From Virgibacillus_O xinjiangensis (GTDB lineage Bacteria; Bacillota; Bacilli; Bacillales; Amphibacillaceae), in assembly GCF_042643145.1 (NCBI RefSeq), contig NZ_JBHRSA010000003.1, positions 108,756 through 172,755 on the forward strand: 64,000 nt of DNA, written 5' to 3'. Below, piece after piece: positions 8,403 through 16,798 of this stretch. The notes under the pieces were generated by a model. That model did not search any database. It saw nothing but the letters and a program-made list of their open reading frames with translations, and had not been told where the DNA came from. Each line of letters begins with the position of its first letter. Within the stretch, counting starts at the first letter, position 1. Made by a program: the position numbers and the translations under genes.

Positions 8403-10004
8403 ATGGGTCTGGAAGCAAACGCAGCGGATAGATTAGACAAGACACTGGCAAGGGCACGGAGGAATACGCTGGGAGATCTGCTTGCAAGGACAAGGGAGCG
8501 ACTGCCGTCTAAATTTGCGATCGCTTATAAAGGAAAACGTCTGTCCTATGCAGAGTTGGATGATATGGTGAACCAGACGGCATACGCCTTCCGAGAGGAC
8601 GGGGTGGAAAAAGGGGACATGATGATGGTCATGTCCAAAAACAGTCTGGATTTTGTCGTCGCCAATTTTGCGCTGGCCAGAATCGGTGCTGTCATGATTC
8701 CGGTCAATTACATGCTGCATACCGAGGATATCCAGTACATCCTCGAACATGCCGAGGCAAACGGGTTCATCGCTGCTGCAGAGTACGCAACCATCCTGGA
8801 TGCGGCAGCAGCCAGGTTGGAAATTGAACACCGGTATTTAATGGATACAGCGGAAACAGATGAAGGTCTTCCAGGGTGGACAACACTGGCGGATGCCCGG
8901 AAAGGCAGGCCGGTGGAATTTGTGGATGCGGACATTGACGATGATGATTTGGCCCATGTTCTATATACAAGTGGCACCGAGTCGAGGCCGAAAGGGGTCA
9001 TGCTCACACATAAAAGTCTGATCAGCGAATATGTGAGCAGTATCGTGGATGGAAAAATGGAGGAAAGGGATGTCGCCATTCATGCGCTCCCACTTTATCA
9101 CAGCGCACAGCTGCATGTGTTCCTCGGACCTGCCATTTATCTGGGACAAAGCGGCATTATCCTTGACGCAGCTTCCCCGGAAGTCATCTTGGAAACGATA
9201 GAGAAGGAGAAGGCAACCCAGCTATTTTGCCCACCGACAGTCTGGATCGCTTTGCTGCGCCATCCGGATTTTGACAGAAGGGATTTGTCCACCCTGGAAA
9301 AATGCTATTACGGCGCAGCGATCATGCCGCGCGAGATTCTGAAAGAATTGGCCGAACGGCTGCCGAATGCCAGCTTTTGGAACTTCTACGGCCAGACGGA
9401 AGTAGCCCCATTGGCTACAGCCCTACAGCCGGAGGATCAGTTGCGCAAACTCGGCTCTGCCGGCGTACCTACCCTCAATGTCCAGACGAAAATCGTTGAT
9501 GATGACGGTAAGGAAACGCCACGCGGGGAAGTGGGCGAAATTGTCCACCGCACTCCGCACGCCATGAAGGGGTACTTGCATGATCCTGATAAGACAGCGG
9601 AAGCATTCAAGGATGGCTGGTTCCACAGCGGGGACCTTGGTATGATGGATGAAGAAGGGTATATCACCATCGTCGATCGGAAGAAGGATATGATCAACAC
9701 GGGCGGTGTCAATGTATCCAGCAGGGAAGTGGAGGAGACGATCTACCAGTTGGACGGCGTGTCGGAAGTGGCAGTTGTCAGCATACCGGATGCTTATTGG
9801 ATTGAAGCTGTCACTGCCATCGTTGTTCCTAAAAAGGGAATAGAGCTGACTAAAGAGCAGGTGGTCGACTTCTGTAAAGAAAAGCTGTCCAAATTCAAGA
9901 TTCCCAAATATGTCGACTTCACTGATGAGCTACCCAAAAACCCAAGCGGCAAAGTATTGAAGCGCTCGCTACGGGATCAGTATGAGCATCTTGGAGAGAA
10001 ATAG
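8403..10004 (+). CDS. AMP-forming fatty acid / acyl-CoA synthetase
   Basis: A 533-residue ANL-superfamily enzyme. Core motifs are the phosphate loop LYTSGTESRPKGVMLTH (about residues 186-202), NFYGQTEV, GWFHSGDLGMMDEEGYITI with VDRKKDMI, and the C-terminal catalytic lysine in KNPSGKVLKRSLR. It activates a carboxylic acid with ATP to an acyl adenylate and transfers it to CoA. Substrate length is not readable; it resembles the long/medium-chain acyl-CoA ligases of Bacillaceae. It appears monocistronic, with its own promoter and a terminator at 10010. A long tandem array follows. Confidence 0.9.
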   Translation: MGLEANAADRLDKTLARARRNTLGDLLARTRERLPSKFAIAYKGKRLSYAELDDMVNQTAYAFREDGVEKGDMMMVMSKNSLDFVVANFALARIGAVMIPVNYMLHTEDIQYILEHAEANGFIAAAEYATILDAAAARLEIEHRYLMDTAETDEGLPGWTTLADARKGRPVEFVDADIDDDDLAHVLYTSGTESRPKGVMLTHKSLISEYVSSIVDGKMEERDVAIHALPLYHSAQLHVFLGPAIYLGQSGIILDAASPEVILETIEKEKATQLFCPPTVWIALLRHPDFDRRDLSTLEKCYYGAAIMPREILKELAERLPNASFWNFYGQTEVAPLATALQPEDQLRKLGSAGVPTLNVQTKIVDDDGKETPRGEVGEIVHRTPHAMKGYLHDPDKTAEAFKDGWFHSGDLGMMDEEGYITIVDRKKDMINTGGVNVSSREVEETIYQLDGVSEVAVVSIPDAYWIEAVTAIVVPKKGIELTKEQVVDFCKEKLSKFKIPKYVDFTDELPKNPSGKVLKRSLRDQYEHLGEK

Positions 10005-10009
10005 TTAAT

Positions 10010-10036
10010 GGCACCGCTGGATAGCGGTGCTTTATT
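10010..10036 (+). terminator. Terminator of the acyl-CoA synthetase gene
   Basis: GCACCGCT/AGCGGTGC stem with a GGAT loop and TTTATTT tail. Confidence 0.85.
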
Positions 10037-10057
10037 TATGATTCGAGGTGTGGTGGA

Positions 10058-10577
10058 ATCAGCAGTAGCGTGGTTTTATCAGCAGGAGAGGCGGCAAATC
10101 CGCAGGAGGCGGTCGGAATCAGCAGGAGGCGGTCGAAATCGGCAGGAGAGCAGATATTTCCGCGGGAGGCTCGAGATATCCCCAGGAGAGAAAATAAATC
10201 AGCCGTAGACGCAGGAAATCAGCAGTATCGTGGTGTTATCAGCAGGAGAGGCGGCATATCCGCCGGAGCAACGGTGTATCAGCAGTAGCGCGGTCTTATC
10301 CGCTCGAGGCAGTCGGAATCAGCAGGAGGCGGTCGAAATCGGCAGGAGAGCAGATATTTCCGCGGGAGGCTTGAGATATCGCCAGGAGAGAAAATAAATC
10401 AGCCGTAGACGCGGGAAATCAGCAGAAGCGCGGTTTTATCCGCGGGAGGCAGTCGGAATCAGCAGGAGGCGGTCGAAATCGGCAGCAGAGCAGACAAATC
10501 AGCAGGAGGCGCTCGAAATCGGCAGGAGCGCGTCCGAATCAGCAGGAGCCCGCCCATACCCGCAGCAAGCAAGCGAA
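10058..10577 (+). repeat. 20-bp tandem repeat array 1 (about 26 units, core ATCNGCNGGAG)
   Basis: From 10058 an ATC (rarely TTC or ACC) recurs every 20 bases without a single insertion or deletion up to 10558. A typical unit is ATCAGCAGGAGGCGGTCGGA; the first 8-11 bases are the best kept. Higher-order copies are also present: the block around 10118-10258 reappears 200 bases later. Because 20 is not a multiple of three the array is not coding, although it leaves open frames. It begins 22 bases after the acyl-CoA synthetase terminator. Two more arrays of the same family are at 41364 and 55659. Confidence 0.95.
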
Positions 10578-10670
10578 GCGATCGCCAGAATATCCCATAC
10601 GCCCTCCGAGATACAATCTTCAGGCATATAACCATAGGTTTCCGGCAAACTATGGGTGGAGGTGTTTTCA

Positions 10671-10808
10671 TTGGCAAAAAACGATAACCGTAGTCAACGC
10701 CGAGTAAATTCAAGTGTGAACCCGCAAGGACTGACCGAGGACCGGGCAGATCAGCGACCGAAATCACAGTTGGAGGATCGGGCGAAAAAGAAGAATACCA
10801 AAATTTAG
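10671..10808 (+). CDS. sspL: Small acid-soluble spore protein L
   Basis: A 45-residue reading frame starting at TTG (ribosome site GGTGGAGGTG, 10655-10664). Its C-terminal half follows the SspL pattern: V-N-P-Q-G-L near residue 16, then acidic and polar residues, then SQLEDRAKKKNTKI, close to the B. subtilis SspL ending ELEERAKKSNTKR as I remember it. SspL is a minor small acid-soluble protein made in the forespore under SigG. The gene lies just upstream of another spore gene, consistent with that role. I could not place a convincing SigG promoter; the upstream sequence is the end of the repeat array. Confidence 0.85.
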   Translation: MAKNDNRSQRRVNSSVNPQGLTEDRADQRPKSQLEDRAKKKNTKI

Positions 10809-10811
10809 AGG

Positions 10812-11069
10812 GTGGTTCCAATCGATCATACATTGAATTATCTGCGTGAATCTCTTTCCAATTATATGGATAATGAAATGTGCCAGGAGATTACCCGCAA
10901 GATGGAAGCAAACCATTATGTGAATGAAGGGCATTTTGTGAAGGATCTCAGTGAAGAAGAAATGACGTATTTGAATGATGTCTTGGAAAATGAACTGGAT
11001 TATGCGAAAAGTGTCCAGCATGATATCCGTGTGAAGGAACTTACAGAAATTTATGAACTGCTGTTTTAA
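10812..11069 (+). CDS. csgA: CsgA-like sporulation-specific small protein
   Basis: An 85-residue charged protein containing LNYLRESLSNYMDNEMCQEI and a C-terminal VKELTEIYELLF, closely resembling B. subtilis CsgA, a SigG-dependent spore protein of unknown function. It follows sspL after 3 bases. The start is ambiguous. GTG at 10812 overlaps the likely ribosome site AGAGGGTGG (10807-10815). By spacing and by remembered B. subtilis alignment, translation might instead begin at the ATC codon at 10821. No clear terminator follows. Confidence 0.8.
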   Translation: MVPIDHTLNYLRESLSNYMDNEMCQEITRKMEANHYVNEGHFVKDLSEEEMTYLNDVLENELDYAKSVQHDIRVKELTEIYELLF

Positions 11070-11090
11070 TTTGGATGGTTAAAGTTTCTA

Positions 11091-11119
11091 TTGATTTTTT
11101 TCTGCAGTCCGGGTATTAT
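11091..11119 (+). promoter_or_regulatory. SigA promoter of the candidate structured RNA
   Basis: TTGATT (11091-11096), exactly 17 bases, TATTAT (11114-11119). No protein gene on this strand follows for over 700 bases. Confidence 0.7.
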
Positions 11120-11125
11120 ATAAAT

Positions 11126-11358
11126 ACACGCTGCATTGTGCGTATCTAATTAAGTTTTAACCTCTAACAGATGAATAGGGAGTTTTACATCGGAATTGGA
11201 ATGTCGAGCCGTCATGGAGTAGCGGAAGACAGGAATGTTCCTGCAAACACCCACTTAGTGAAGTGGTGGTTTAAAACTTTTTATTAAAGCATACGGCAAA
11301 TGTGGCTGTAACTATGATAATGATCGGGCCGGTTCCCCTTAGGGGGGCCGGCCTTTTG
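11126..11358 (+). ncRNA. Candidate stand-alone structured RNA, unclassified (possibly 6S-like)
   Basis: The segment between the promoter and the terminator has no protein-like frame but strong base pairing. The 5' part (GCATTGTGCGTAT, then AATTAAGTTTTAACC) pairs with the 3' part (GGTTTAAAACTT, then ATTA, then ATACGGCAAATG) to make a long irregular rod. Inside it are hairpins CAGGAA-TG-TTCCTG and CCACTT-AGTG-AAGTGG. The rod, length and isolated promoter are reminiscent of 6S RNA, but I do not recognise a diagnostic sequence, and the internal branching fits 6S imperfectly. Confidence 0.55.
11326..11358 (+). terminator. GC-rich terminator of the candidate RNA
   Basis: GGCCGG...CCGGCC stem extended by CCCC/GGGG and followed by TTTT. 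Confidence 0.85.
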
Positions 11359-11397
11359 CATGCGATGGTACGATGCTTTCGTGCGGATATTCCTATG

Positions 11398-11673
11398 TCA
11401 CGAACGGTTTTTCCGGCCAATGGATTTCCATCCTGCATAGCTGATGAGAAAGCCAAGCAGCAAGATGTACAGGATTAACCTGCTTGACCAGCCCTGTTCT
11501 GCGTAAGCAGTAAGAGCGGATAGGAGGATGAGCAGAAAGAAGAAAGCAAAGGAAACAGTATCATGAAAAGGGAGCTGTCTGCCTTTTATCTTCTTATATA
11601 GATGCATACTGGCTACAGCAGCTATCCCGGTAAGGAAAATTATAAGCCATAATGTATTCAAGAGCACAAGCAT
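11398..11673 (-). CDS. Small membrane protein, unknown function
   Basis: A 91-residue protein with three likely membrane helices (about residues 4-22, 40-58 and 66-84) and a basic C-terminus (GRKNRS). The ATG at 11673 is preceded on the minus strand by GGGAGG. I do not recognise the family. The hydrophobic pattern and ribosome site support a real gene rather than a chance frame. It is divergent from the MFS transporter. Confidence 0.6.
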   Translation of the reverse strand: MLVLLNTLWLIIFLTGIAAVASMHLYKKIKGRQLPFHDTVSFAFFFLLILLSALTAYAEQGWSSRLILYILLLGFLISYAGWKSIGRKNRS

Positions 11674-11857
11674 CGTGAATATCCTCCCTCGGATTGGATA
11701 ATCAGCCAGATGGCAGGCAGATTAAATGTCAATTGGAGCGGGTATAATCGAACAGGGTGTAGTATACTGATACGTATTGATATTTTGATTGTAACGATGA
11801 TTGGCAGATTCAGCAAAGATATGGGAATCTGCATAGAGAAGATAGGAGTGGAAGCCA

Positions 11858-13315
11858 TTGAGGAATGAACAGGTACAGGACATCACGCAGATCAATAAAC
11901 TCCCCATTGTCGCTGTACTGATAACCGGGGCGTTTCTTGCTATTTTGAACCAGACACTGCTGGCAACCGCCATCCCGCATATTATGGCGGATTTACAGTT
12001 GACGGAAAATACGGCCCAGTGGCTGACTACTATATTTATGCTGGTCAATGGGATCATGATACCCATCACTGCTTTTCTCATTGAGACATTTACGACAAGG
12101 AGGCTGTTCTTGTCGGCAATGGGAATGTTTGCGGTAGGAACCCTTATTTGTATTGCTGCCCCTAACTTTGCAGTCTTGATGACAGGACGGATCATTCAGG
12201 CAGCCGGTGCAGGAATCATGATGCCATTGATGATGACGATTTTCCTGTTCATCTTTCCCATAGAAAAGAGGGGGACAGCGATGGGAATGGTGGGACTTGT
12301 CATCGGTTTCGCTCCCGCAATGGGGCCTGTGGTGTCCGGATGGCTGGTGGAGCAGTATCATTGGAAATCATTATTCCTGCTGGTGTTTCCGTTGGCCGTG
12401 CTCGATGTCATTATTGCTTACTTTGTCATGAAGAATATTACGGAACGGTCCTTTCCAAAAGTCGACTATCTTTCTATTATTCTATCAACCGTCGGCTTCG
12501 GCGGGCTTCTTTATGGATTCAGCAGTGCCGGAAACTACGGCTGGTCCGATCAAGTTGTGATCATCTCGATTGCAGCAGGCGTTATTGCCCTAGTTTTTTT
12601 CATCCGGAGGCAATTCCAGCTTGAACAGCCGATACTGGAGTTCCGTGTACTGAAAAACCCGCTTTTCACCATAACTACCGTAATCACCATGATTGCCTTT
12701 ATCGGCTTGATCGCTGCAGAGACCATTCTGCCGATCTATATGCAGAGGATGGCCGGCTATACAGCATTTGAGTCTGGCATGGTGATCATGCCCGGAGCAT
12801 TGCTCATGGGGTTCATGTCACCAATCAATGGAAGGATATTTGACCGGTTCGGCGCTAGATGGCTGGTGATCATCGGGTTGGCATTGCTGACCATCACCTC
12901 CCTTCTCTACACGAACTTGACAGTAGATACATCGCTGGCATATCTGACGATCGTATTCACTGTGCGGATGCTGGGGATATCGATGATCATGATGCCTGCA
13001 ACTACGGCGGGACTTAATCAACTGTCCAAAAAAATGATTCCACATGGTTCCGCCATGACCAATACCATGCGGCAGGTGGCTGCTTCCATTGGTACAGCCA
13101 TCCTCGTTACCGTCATGACCAATTCAGCTCTTGATACGGGAGAGAATGCTTTGCCAAGTGATATGATCCACGGTGTGAATGTGGCATTCTATGTTGCTGC
13201 AGCGTTATCGCTTGTTGCTCTTATTCTAGCATTCCGGATGAAGGAGACGAGGCCGGAGCAAGTCAAAGAGAATCCGCAGGCAGTCGGTGCAGGATCCATG
13301 AAAGCAGGACAATAG
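11858..13315 (+). CDS. Major facilitator multidrug exporter, DHA2 (14-helix, EmrB/QacA) family
   Basis: A 485-residue protein with about 14 membrane segments. The DHA2 landmarks are NQTLLATAIPHIMADL (about residues 31-46), AQWLTTIFML, GRIIQAAGAGIMMPL and GPVVSGWLVE (motif C region, about residues 153-162). These drug:proton antiporters expel hydrophobic toxins. The start is TTG at 11858 (AGGAGTGG upstream); the next ATG would remove the cytoplasmic N-terminus only in part. It stands alone; no adjacent TetR or MarR regulator is visible. Confidence 0.9.
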   Translation: MRNEQVQDITQINKLPIVAVLITGAFLAILNQTLLATAIPHIMADLQLTENTAQWLTTIFMLVNGIMIPITAFLIETFTTRRLFLSAMGMFAVGTLICIAAPNFAVLMTGRIIQAAGAGIMMPLMMTIFLFIFPIEKRGTAMGMVGLVIGFAPAMGPVVSGWLVEQYHWKSLFLLVFPLAVLDVIIAYFVMKNITERSFPKVDYLSIILSTVGFGGLLYGFSSAGNYGWSDQVVIISIAAGVIALVFFIRRQFQLEQPILEFRVLKNPLFTITTVITMIAFIGLIAAETILPIYMQRMAGYTAFESGMVIMPGALLMGFMSPINGRIFDRFGARWLVIIGLALLTITSLLYTNLTVDTSLAYLTIVFTVRMLGISMIMMPATTAGLNQLSKKMIPHGSAMTNTMRQVAASIGTAILVTVMTNSALDTGENALPSDMIHGVNVAFYVAAALSLVALILAFRMKETRPEQVKENPQAVGAGSMKAGQ

Positions 13316-13387
13316 GACTAAAAACAGGAATGTTATCCTTCTAATTACCTGCTCTTCTGCATATATTCCGGAAGAGGGGGGAGAGCC

Positions 13388-13771
13388 ATGGGGGAGAGAT
13401 TGATCAAGATTTCTGTTTTCTATTTTGTCGTAGGGGTTTCATTTGGGCTGTACATGTCCGTGTTCCATGTCTATGACTTGGCGACGGTGCATGTGCATAT
13501 CAACCTGCTTGGTTGGGTGAGCCTGGCAATTGCCGGCATCTTTTATACATTATTTCCTCACCTGGCAGGAACAGCCACTGCGAAGGTACATTTCTGGCTT
13601 CATAACTTGGGACTGCCCGCAATGATGATTGGGCTTGCGCTCGGTATTTCCGGGGTCAGTAACCTTTTCTTTCCAATTGCCAGCCTTGGCGGAGTAGTGA
13701 CCGTTGCCGGTATTTTCTGCTTTGGTTACAATGTGTTCCGGCATTTGGGCAATAGGACGGAAAATTCCTAG
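13388..13771 (+). CDS. Four-helix membrane protein, haem-copper-oxidase subunit I-like fragment family
   Basis: A 127-residue protein with four likely membrane helices and conserved histidines in VHVHINLLGW (about residues 36-45) and FWLHNLGLPAMM (about 68-79). Such short proteins occur in Bacillaceae and are often annotated as cytochrome-c-oxidase-like because the helices resemble part of subunit I. Whether it binds haem is unknown. The ATG at 13388 is preceded by AGAGGGGGGAG. A terminator follows. Confidence 0.65.
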   Translation: MGERLIKISVFYFVVGVSFGLYMSVFHVYDLATVHVHINLLGWVSLAIAGIFYTLFPHLAGTATAKVHFWLHNLGLPAMMIGLALGISGVSNLFFPIASLGGVVTVAGIFCFGYNVFRHLGNRTENS

Positions 13772-13779
13772 GAAAAGGA

Positions 13780-13808
13780 GGGCCTTCTCTATATGGGGAG
13801 GCTTTTTT
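13780..13808 (+). terminator. Terminator after the four-helix protein gene
   Basis: GCCTTCTC-TATAT-GGGGAGGC stem followed by TTTTTT. Confidence 0.75.
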
Positions 13809-13899
13809 ATTGGCTGGATTCTTATGCAATGCAGGAGATTGGACGGATGGAGTAGAATAAGTTATAGATGGTGTATCAGAACCAACTGGAGGAACAATC

Positions 13900-14865
13900 A
13901 TGGAATGGATAGTGAAACATACTCTGGCGGACGAAGCCTCGATCAGGAAGATGTTGGAAGGATACCGAATCGGCTCGATCACGACCTGCTATTTATTGAC
14001 GAGGGGGCTGAATGATACTTATCAGATCAACACTCCACGTAAACGTTATATCTACCGGTTGTATAGGCACGGCTGGAGAAGCAGGGAGGCGGTGCAATTC
14101 GAGATAGAGGCATTGCTGCATCTGAAGGAAAAGTCCTACCGACTTTCCGTACCAATCTCCAGACAGGACGGGAGCTACATAACGGAGACCGCAGCACCGG
14201 AAGGCATCCGCTATGGTGTCCTATTCTCCTACGTGGAAGGGGAGAGACCGGAAATCCGGCCGGAACATGCACGTTTGATAGGTGAGTCGCTCGGTAAATT
14301 ACATAATGGAACAGATGACTTTCAGCCGGAAGCAGACCGCGGATTCGAACTCGATGCCACCCATCTGCTGGAAGAGCCGTCAGCGCTCATTCTTCCTTAT
14401 ATCCGCAAATTCCTTGGCAGGGAAGCGGAAGGTGATATAGAGGAACTCGCATCCAACCTGAAAACAAGGCTGGAACATTTGGATTTGGAAAAAGGATTCT
14501 GCCACGGGGATTTTCATCCGCGTAATATGCATGGGACCGGATCAGAAATGGAAGTATTTGATTTCGACGCTGCTGCTTTCGGATATCGTGCATACGATGT
14601 AGCGGCAGCCTGGTGGAATCTCTTGACAAATTATGGAGAGCAGGAACAGGAATGTTGGGGAGCTTTCCTTGATGGCTACCAGGCTCAACGCAGATTGAAA
14701 GCGGATGACTGGGAGGGCCTGCCATTGTTCATTACTGCCCGCAGGTTCTGGTTATTGGGCATGATGCTCCAGAATGACGATGTGTGGGGAACGAATTGGA
14801 TCACGAAGAGGTCTATGGAGCTGTTCGTGCTGCAAGTGAAGACAGATATGATCAGGGAAATGTAA
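13900..14865 (+). CDS. Aminoglycoside/choline-type phosphotransferase family protein
   Basis: A 321-residue kinase-fold protein. The catalytic loop is CHGDFHPRNMHG (about residues 204-215), followed by the metal-binding EVFDFDAAAFGYRAYD. This is the APH/homoserine-kinase-II/choline-kinase superfamily, which transfers ATP phosphate to small molecules; the substrate is unknown and antibiotic resistance should not be assumed. The ATG at 13900 is preceded by CTGGAGG. The next gene starts 11 bases downstream, so the two are likely cotranscribed. Confidence 0.82.
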   Translation: MEWIVKHTLADEASIRKMLEGYRIGSITTCYLLTRGLNDTYQINTPRKRYIYRLYRHGWRSREAVQFEIEALLHLKEKSYRLSVPISRQDGSYITETAAPEGIRYGVLFSYVEGERPEIRPEHARLIGESLGKLHNGTDDFQPEADRGFELDATHLLEEPSALILPYIRKFLGREAEGDIEELASNLKTRLEHLDLEKGFCHGDFHPRNMHGTGSEMEVFDFDAAAFGYRAYDVAAAWWNLLTNYGEQEQECWGAFLDGYQAQRRLKADDWEGLPLFITARRFWLLGMMLQNDDVWGTNWITKRSMELFVLQVKTDMIREM

Positions 14866-14876
14866 GAGGTGACGTT

Positions 14877-15269
14877 ATGAGTGCTTTATGGATTATGTTT
14901 TTCTTAATTTTATTGGTTACATTGGCAAGTGCTGTCTATTACATCATACAGGGTAGGAACTTGAAACTTTCCTATTGGACGGTAGTCGTCCCCCTCCTCC
15001 TGCCTGTGGTAATGTTATTGTTTACAGCCCAGCGGCCCAGGGACATGACCGGGTGGGGACACTTCTGGTCGCAGTTCATCGATGGAAACATATGGACGGT
15101 GTTGATATTGGCCGGTTTCCTATACTTGGCGACGTGGTGGATTTTGTTTTTTGAAGCGGAAGAATACCTTGTCTCCTGGTACAAGGAAATCCGCAACAGA
15201 ATTCGGAACAGAATCCGCAAGCGTGAGGACTCAGAACCTGAGGACAATAGATCAAGGCAAAGCAAATGA
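14877..15269 (+). CDS. Membrane protein of unknown function
   Basis: A 130-residue protein with three hydrophobic segments (about residues 2-21, 30-47 and 67-87) and a highly basic and acidic C-terminal tail (RNRIRNRIRKREDSEPED). I chose the ATG at 14877 because AAGAGGTGAC sits just upstream; a longer in-frame extension would lie inside the phosphotransferase gene. Not recognised. It ends at a strong terminator. Confidence 0.65.
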   Translation: MSALWIMFFLILLVTLASAVYYIIQGRNLKLSYWTVVVPLLLPVVMLLFTAQRPRDMTGWGHFWSQFIDGNIWTVLILAGFLYLATWWILFFEAEEYLVSWYKEIRNRIRNRIRKREDSEPEDNRSRQSK

Positions 15270-15309
15270 CAGATGGGCTGTACACAATAGTGGACAGCCC
15301 ATCTGTCAT
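15268..15309. terminator. Bidirectional terminator
   Basis: A 14-bp perfect stem, GACAGATGGGCTGT paired with its complement, between two convergent genes. Confidence 0.85.
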
Positions 15310-16004
15310 TTGTCTGTATGGTGGTCTTTCAAATCGGTGTATAAAATACCGTTTTGCAACACCTCTGCATAAAATACGTCGGAAGTAGACTGGATGCCGG
15401 CTTCCTCCAACTTTTGCCGAAGCCAGTTCTCATCCAAATGCAGTTTTTCCAGATTGTTGCTGATAATCCTTCCATCGGCAATCACTTCGGTAGCTGCCGG
15501 ATATTTTTTAACCGATGGCGGTATATTCATATCGCCTTTGGTGATTGGCAGGTTCGATTCTTTTTTTAAAACGGAAAGCTTACCATCGGTCTCAAAGACA
15601 GCCTGGTCCACTTCAGCAAGTGAAAAAATATCTTTCTTACGGAGCATCGCCTTCAGGGAGTCGATGTCAAGGCGGCTTTTCCTCATGGCGTCATCAACAA
15701 TCATGCCGTTCTTTACCACGATCATCGGGTCCCCATTCAACATTTTCCTTGCTCTTTTCGAGTTGATATCCACCTTGTCCATCAGAAGGGTGAAGAGTGC
15801 CCAACCTGTCAAGGCGATGATTCCGTTTCGGATGCTTAGGGCATTGCTGACGACGAGGTTGGCGGCCAGAGAGCCGATGGCAATAGCTGAGGCGAAGTTG
15901 AAGAAGGTCATCTGGCTGATCTCTTTTCTCCCCATGATGCGGGCCAACCCGAACAGCACGACAAACCCAATAGCAATACGTAGGATCAGTTCCATAATAT
16001 CCAA
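15306..16004 (-). CDS. DUF421 membrane protein (YetF/YcaP-like)
   Basis: A 232-residue protein with about three N-terminal membrane helices, then a cytoplasmic region with the DUF421 pattern: GRKEISQMTFFNFASAIAIG (about residues 25-44), NGDPMIVVKNGMI and LRKKDIFSLAEVDQAVFETD. DUF421 proteins are common and often multicopy in spore formers; the cytoplasmic domain is thought to bind anionic ligands, but function is unsettled. The first codon is ATG at 16004, preceded by AAGGAAAG. Confidence 0.88.
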   Translation of the reverse strand: MDIMELILRIAIGFVVLFGLARIMGRKEISQMTFFNFASAIAIGSLAANLVVSNALSIRNGIIALTGWALFTLLMDKVDINSKRARKMLNGDPMIVVKNGMIVDDAMRKSRLDIDSLKAMLRKKDIFSLAEVDQAVFETDGKLSVLKKESNLPITKGDMNIPPSVKKYPAATEVIADGRIISNNLEKLHLDENWLRQKLEEAGIQSTSDVFYAEVLQNGILYTDLKDHHTDK

Positions 16005-16083
16005 TAAAATCCCATCTTTCCTTAAAGGTGTATGGGATTATCTATCTGCAGGATTGATAAATTTATGCAGGATGGTCCGGCTG

Positions 16084-16395
16084 TTATCCATCTGTGGTTG
16101 AATCAGCGTCATCCTTTTTCATACCATAAATCCATGTTTTTCGAATGATTTTCAAAATCGGCCGGATTGTGAGTGACAGACTTCCTAACAGATAGGCGAT
16201 ATTTCCGTAGAGATCTGTTGCCTGCCAGAAATTCAAAATACTTCCGGTGACAAAAGAAACCCCAACCATGATGTCACCGATCAGCTGCAAGGTCGCATAT
16301 TTTTCCGTGAAATAGATTTTAAAAGGTCCTTGGTCGATTTCCAGGTCATATCGATCACTTTTTTCTTTAGTTCTGATCTTCGGAATCAATCCCAT
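16084..16395 (-). CDS. YrhK-like domain membrane protein
   Basis: A 103-residue protein with two membrane helices after an N-terminal region (RYDLEIDQGPFKIYFTEKYA), and the pattern FVTGSILNFW then YLLGSLSLTIRPI typical of the YrhK-like domain. Function is unknown. It lies upstream of the DUF421 gene on the same strand, separated by 79 bases. AGGAGGAG precedes the start. Confidence 0.72.
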   Translation of the reverse strand: MGLIPKIRTKEKSDRYDLEIDQGPFKIYFTEKYATLQLIGDIMVGVSFVTGSILNFWQATDLYGNIAYLLGSLSLTIRPILKIIRKTWIYGMKKDDADSTTDG

Positions 16396-16491
16396 TTTTC
16401 TCCTCCTCGTCTGTTGCCGCTTCGTGTAGGAACCACCTATCCAGCAAATATGTATCCCCCCTGCGTATGGGCAGGAGGGATCAATGTCTGT

Positions 16492-16668
16492 CTATGCTTT
16501 TACCCAGTATGCAGCCTCATGTTCGGATGGTGATGGCGGAAACTGATCACCTTTTTCAATTTCAATGGTCGTATCATCATTGCTTGTATTGCCATTTGCC
16601 AGACTGTCTACCTTATACTTACCGCTTTCCGGTGCATTTTCACCAGTCTTGTATCTGTTATCTGCCAT
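16492..16668 (-). CDS. YjzC-like small protein
   Basis: A 58-residue hydrophilic protein beginning ADNRYKTGENAPESGKY and ending near AAYWVKA. The N-terminal pattern (R-x-x-G-x-x-A-P-x-x-G-x-Y) matches the YjzC family of small Bacillus proteins. I chose ATG 16668 because GGAGG (16683-16679) is 8-10 bases upstream; a GTG three codons earlier overlaps that site. Function unknown. Confidence 0.65.
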   Translation of the reverse strand: MADNRYKTGENAPESGKYKVDSLANGNTSNDDTTIEIEKGDQFPPSPSEHEAAYWVKA

Positions 16669-16798
16669 GGTATCCACCTCCGATAGTGATTTCAGAAAAG
16701 ATGATATTTCATCTCATCCTCTCTTGCAATACATATATCACCGTTTAATAGGGATTAAACATTCAATCATCATAACCGTCTGCATAGAAAGAGGGAGT

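Noticed and set aside
10058..10577. Possible CRISPR array
   Set aside because: Units are contiguous 20-bp degenerate repeats with no constant-repeat/unique-spacer alternation, and no cas genes are present.
11271..11456. Minus-strand frame of 61 codons over the candidate RNA terminator
   Set aside because: Overlaps the terminator and the 3' end of the RNA; no ribosome site.
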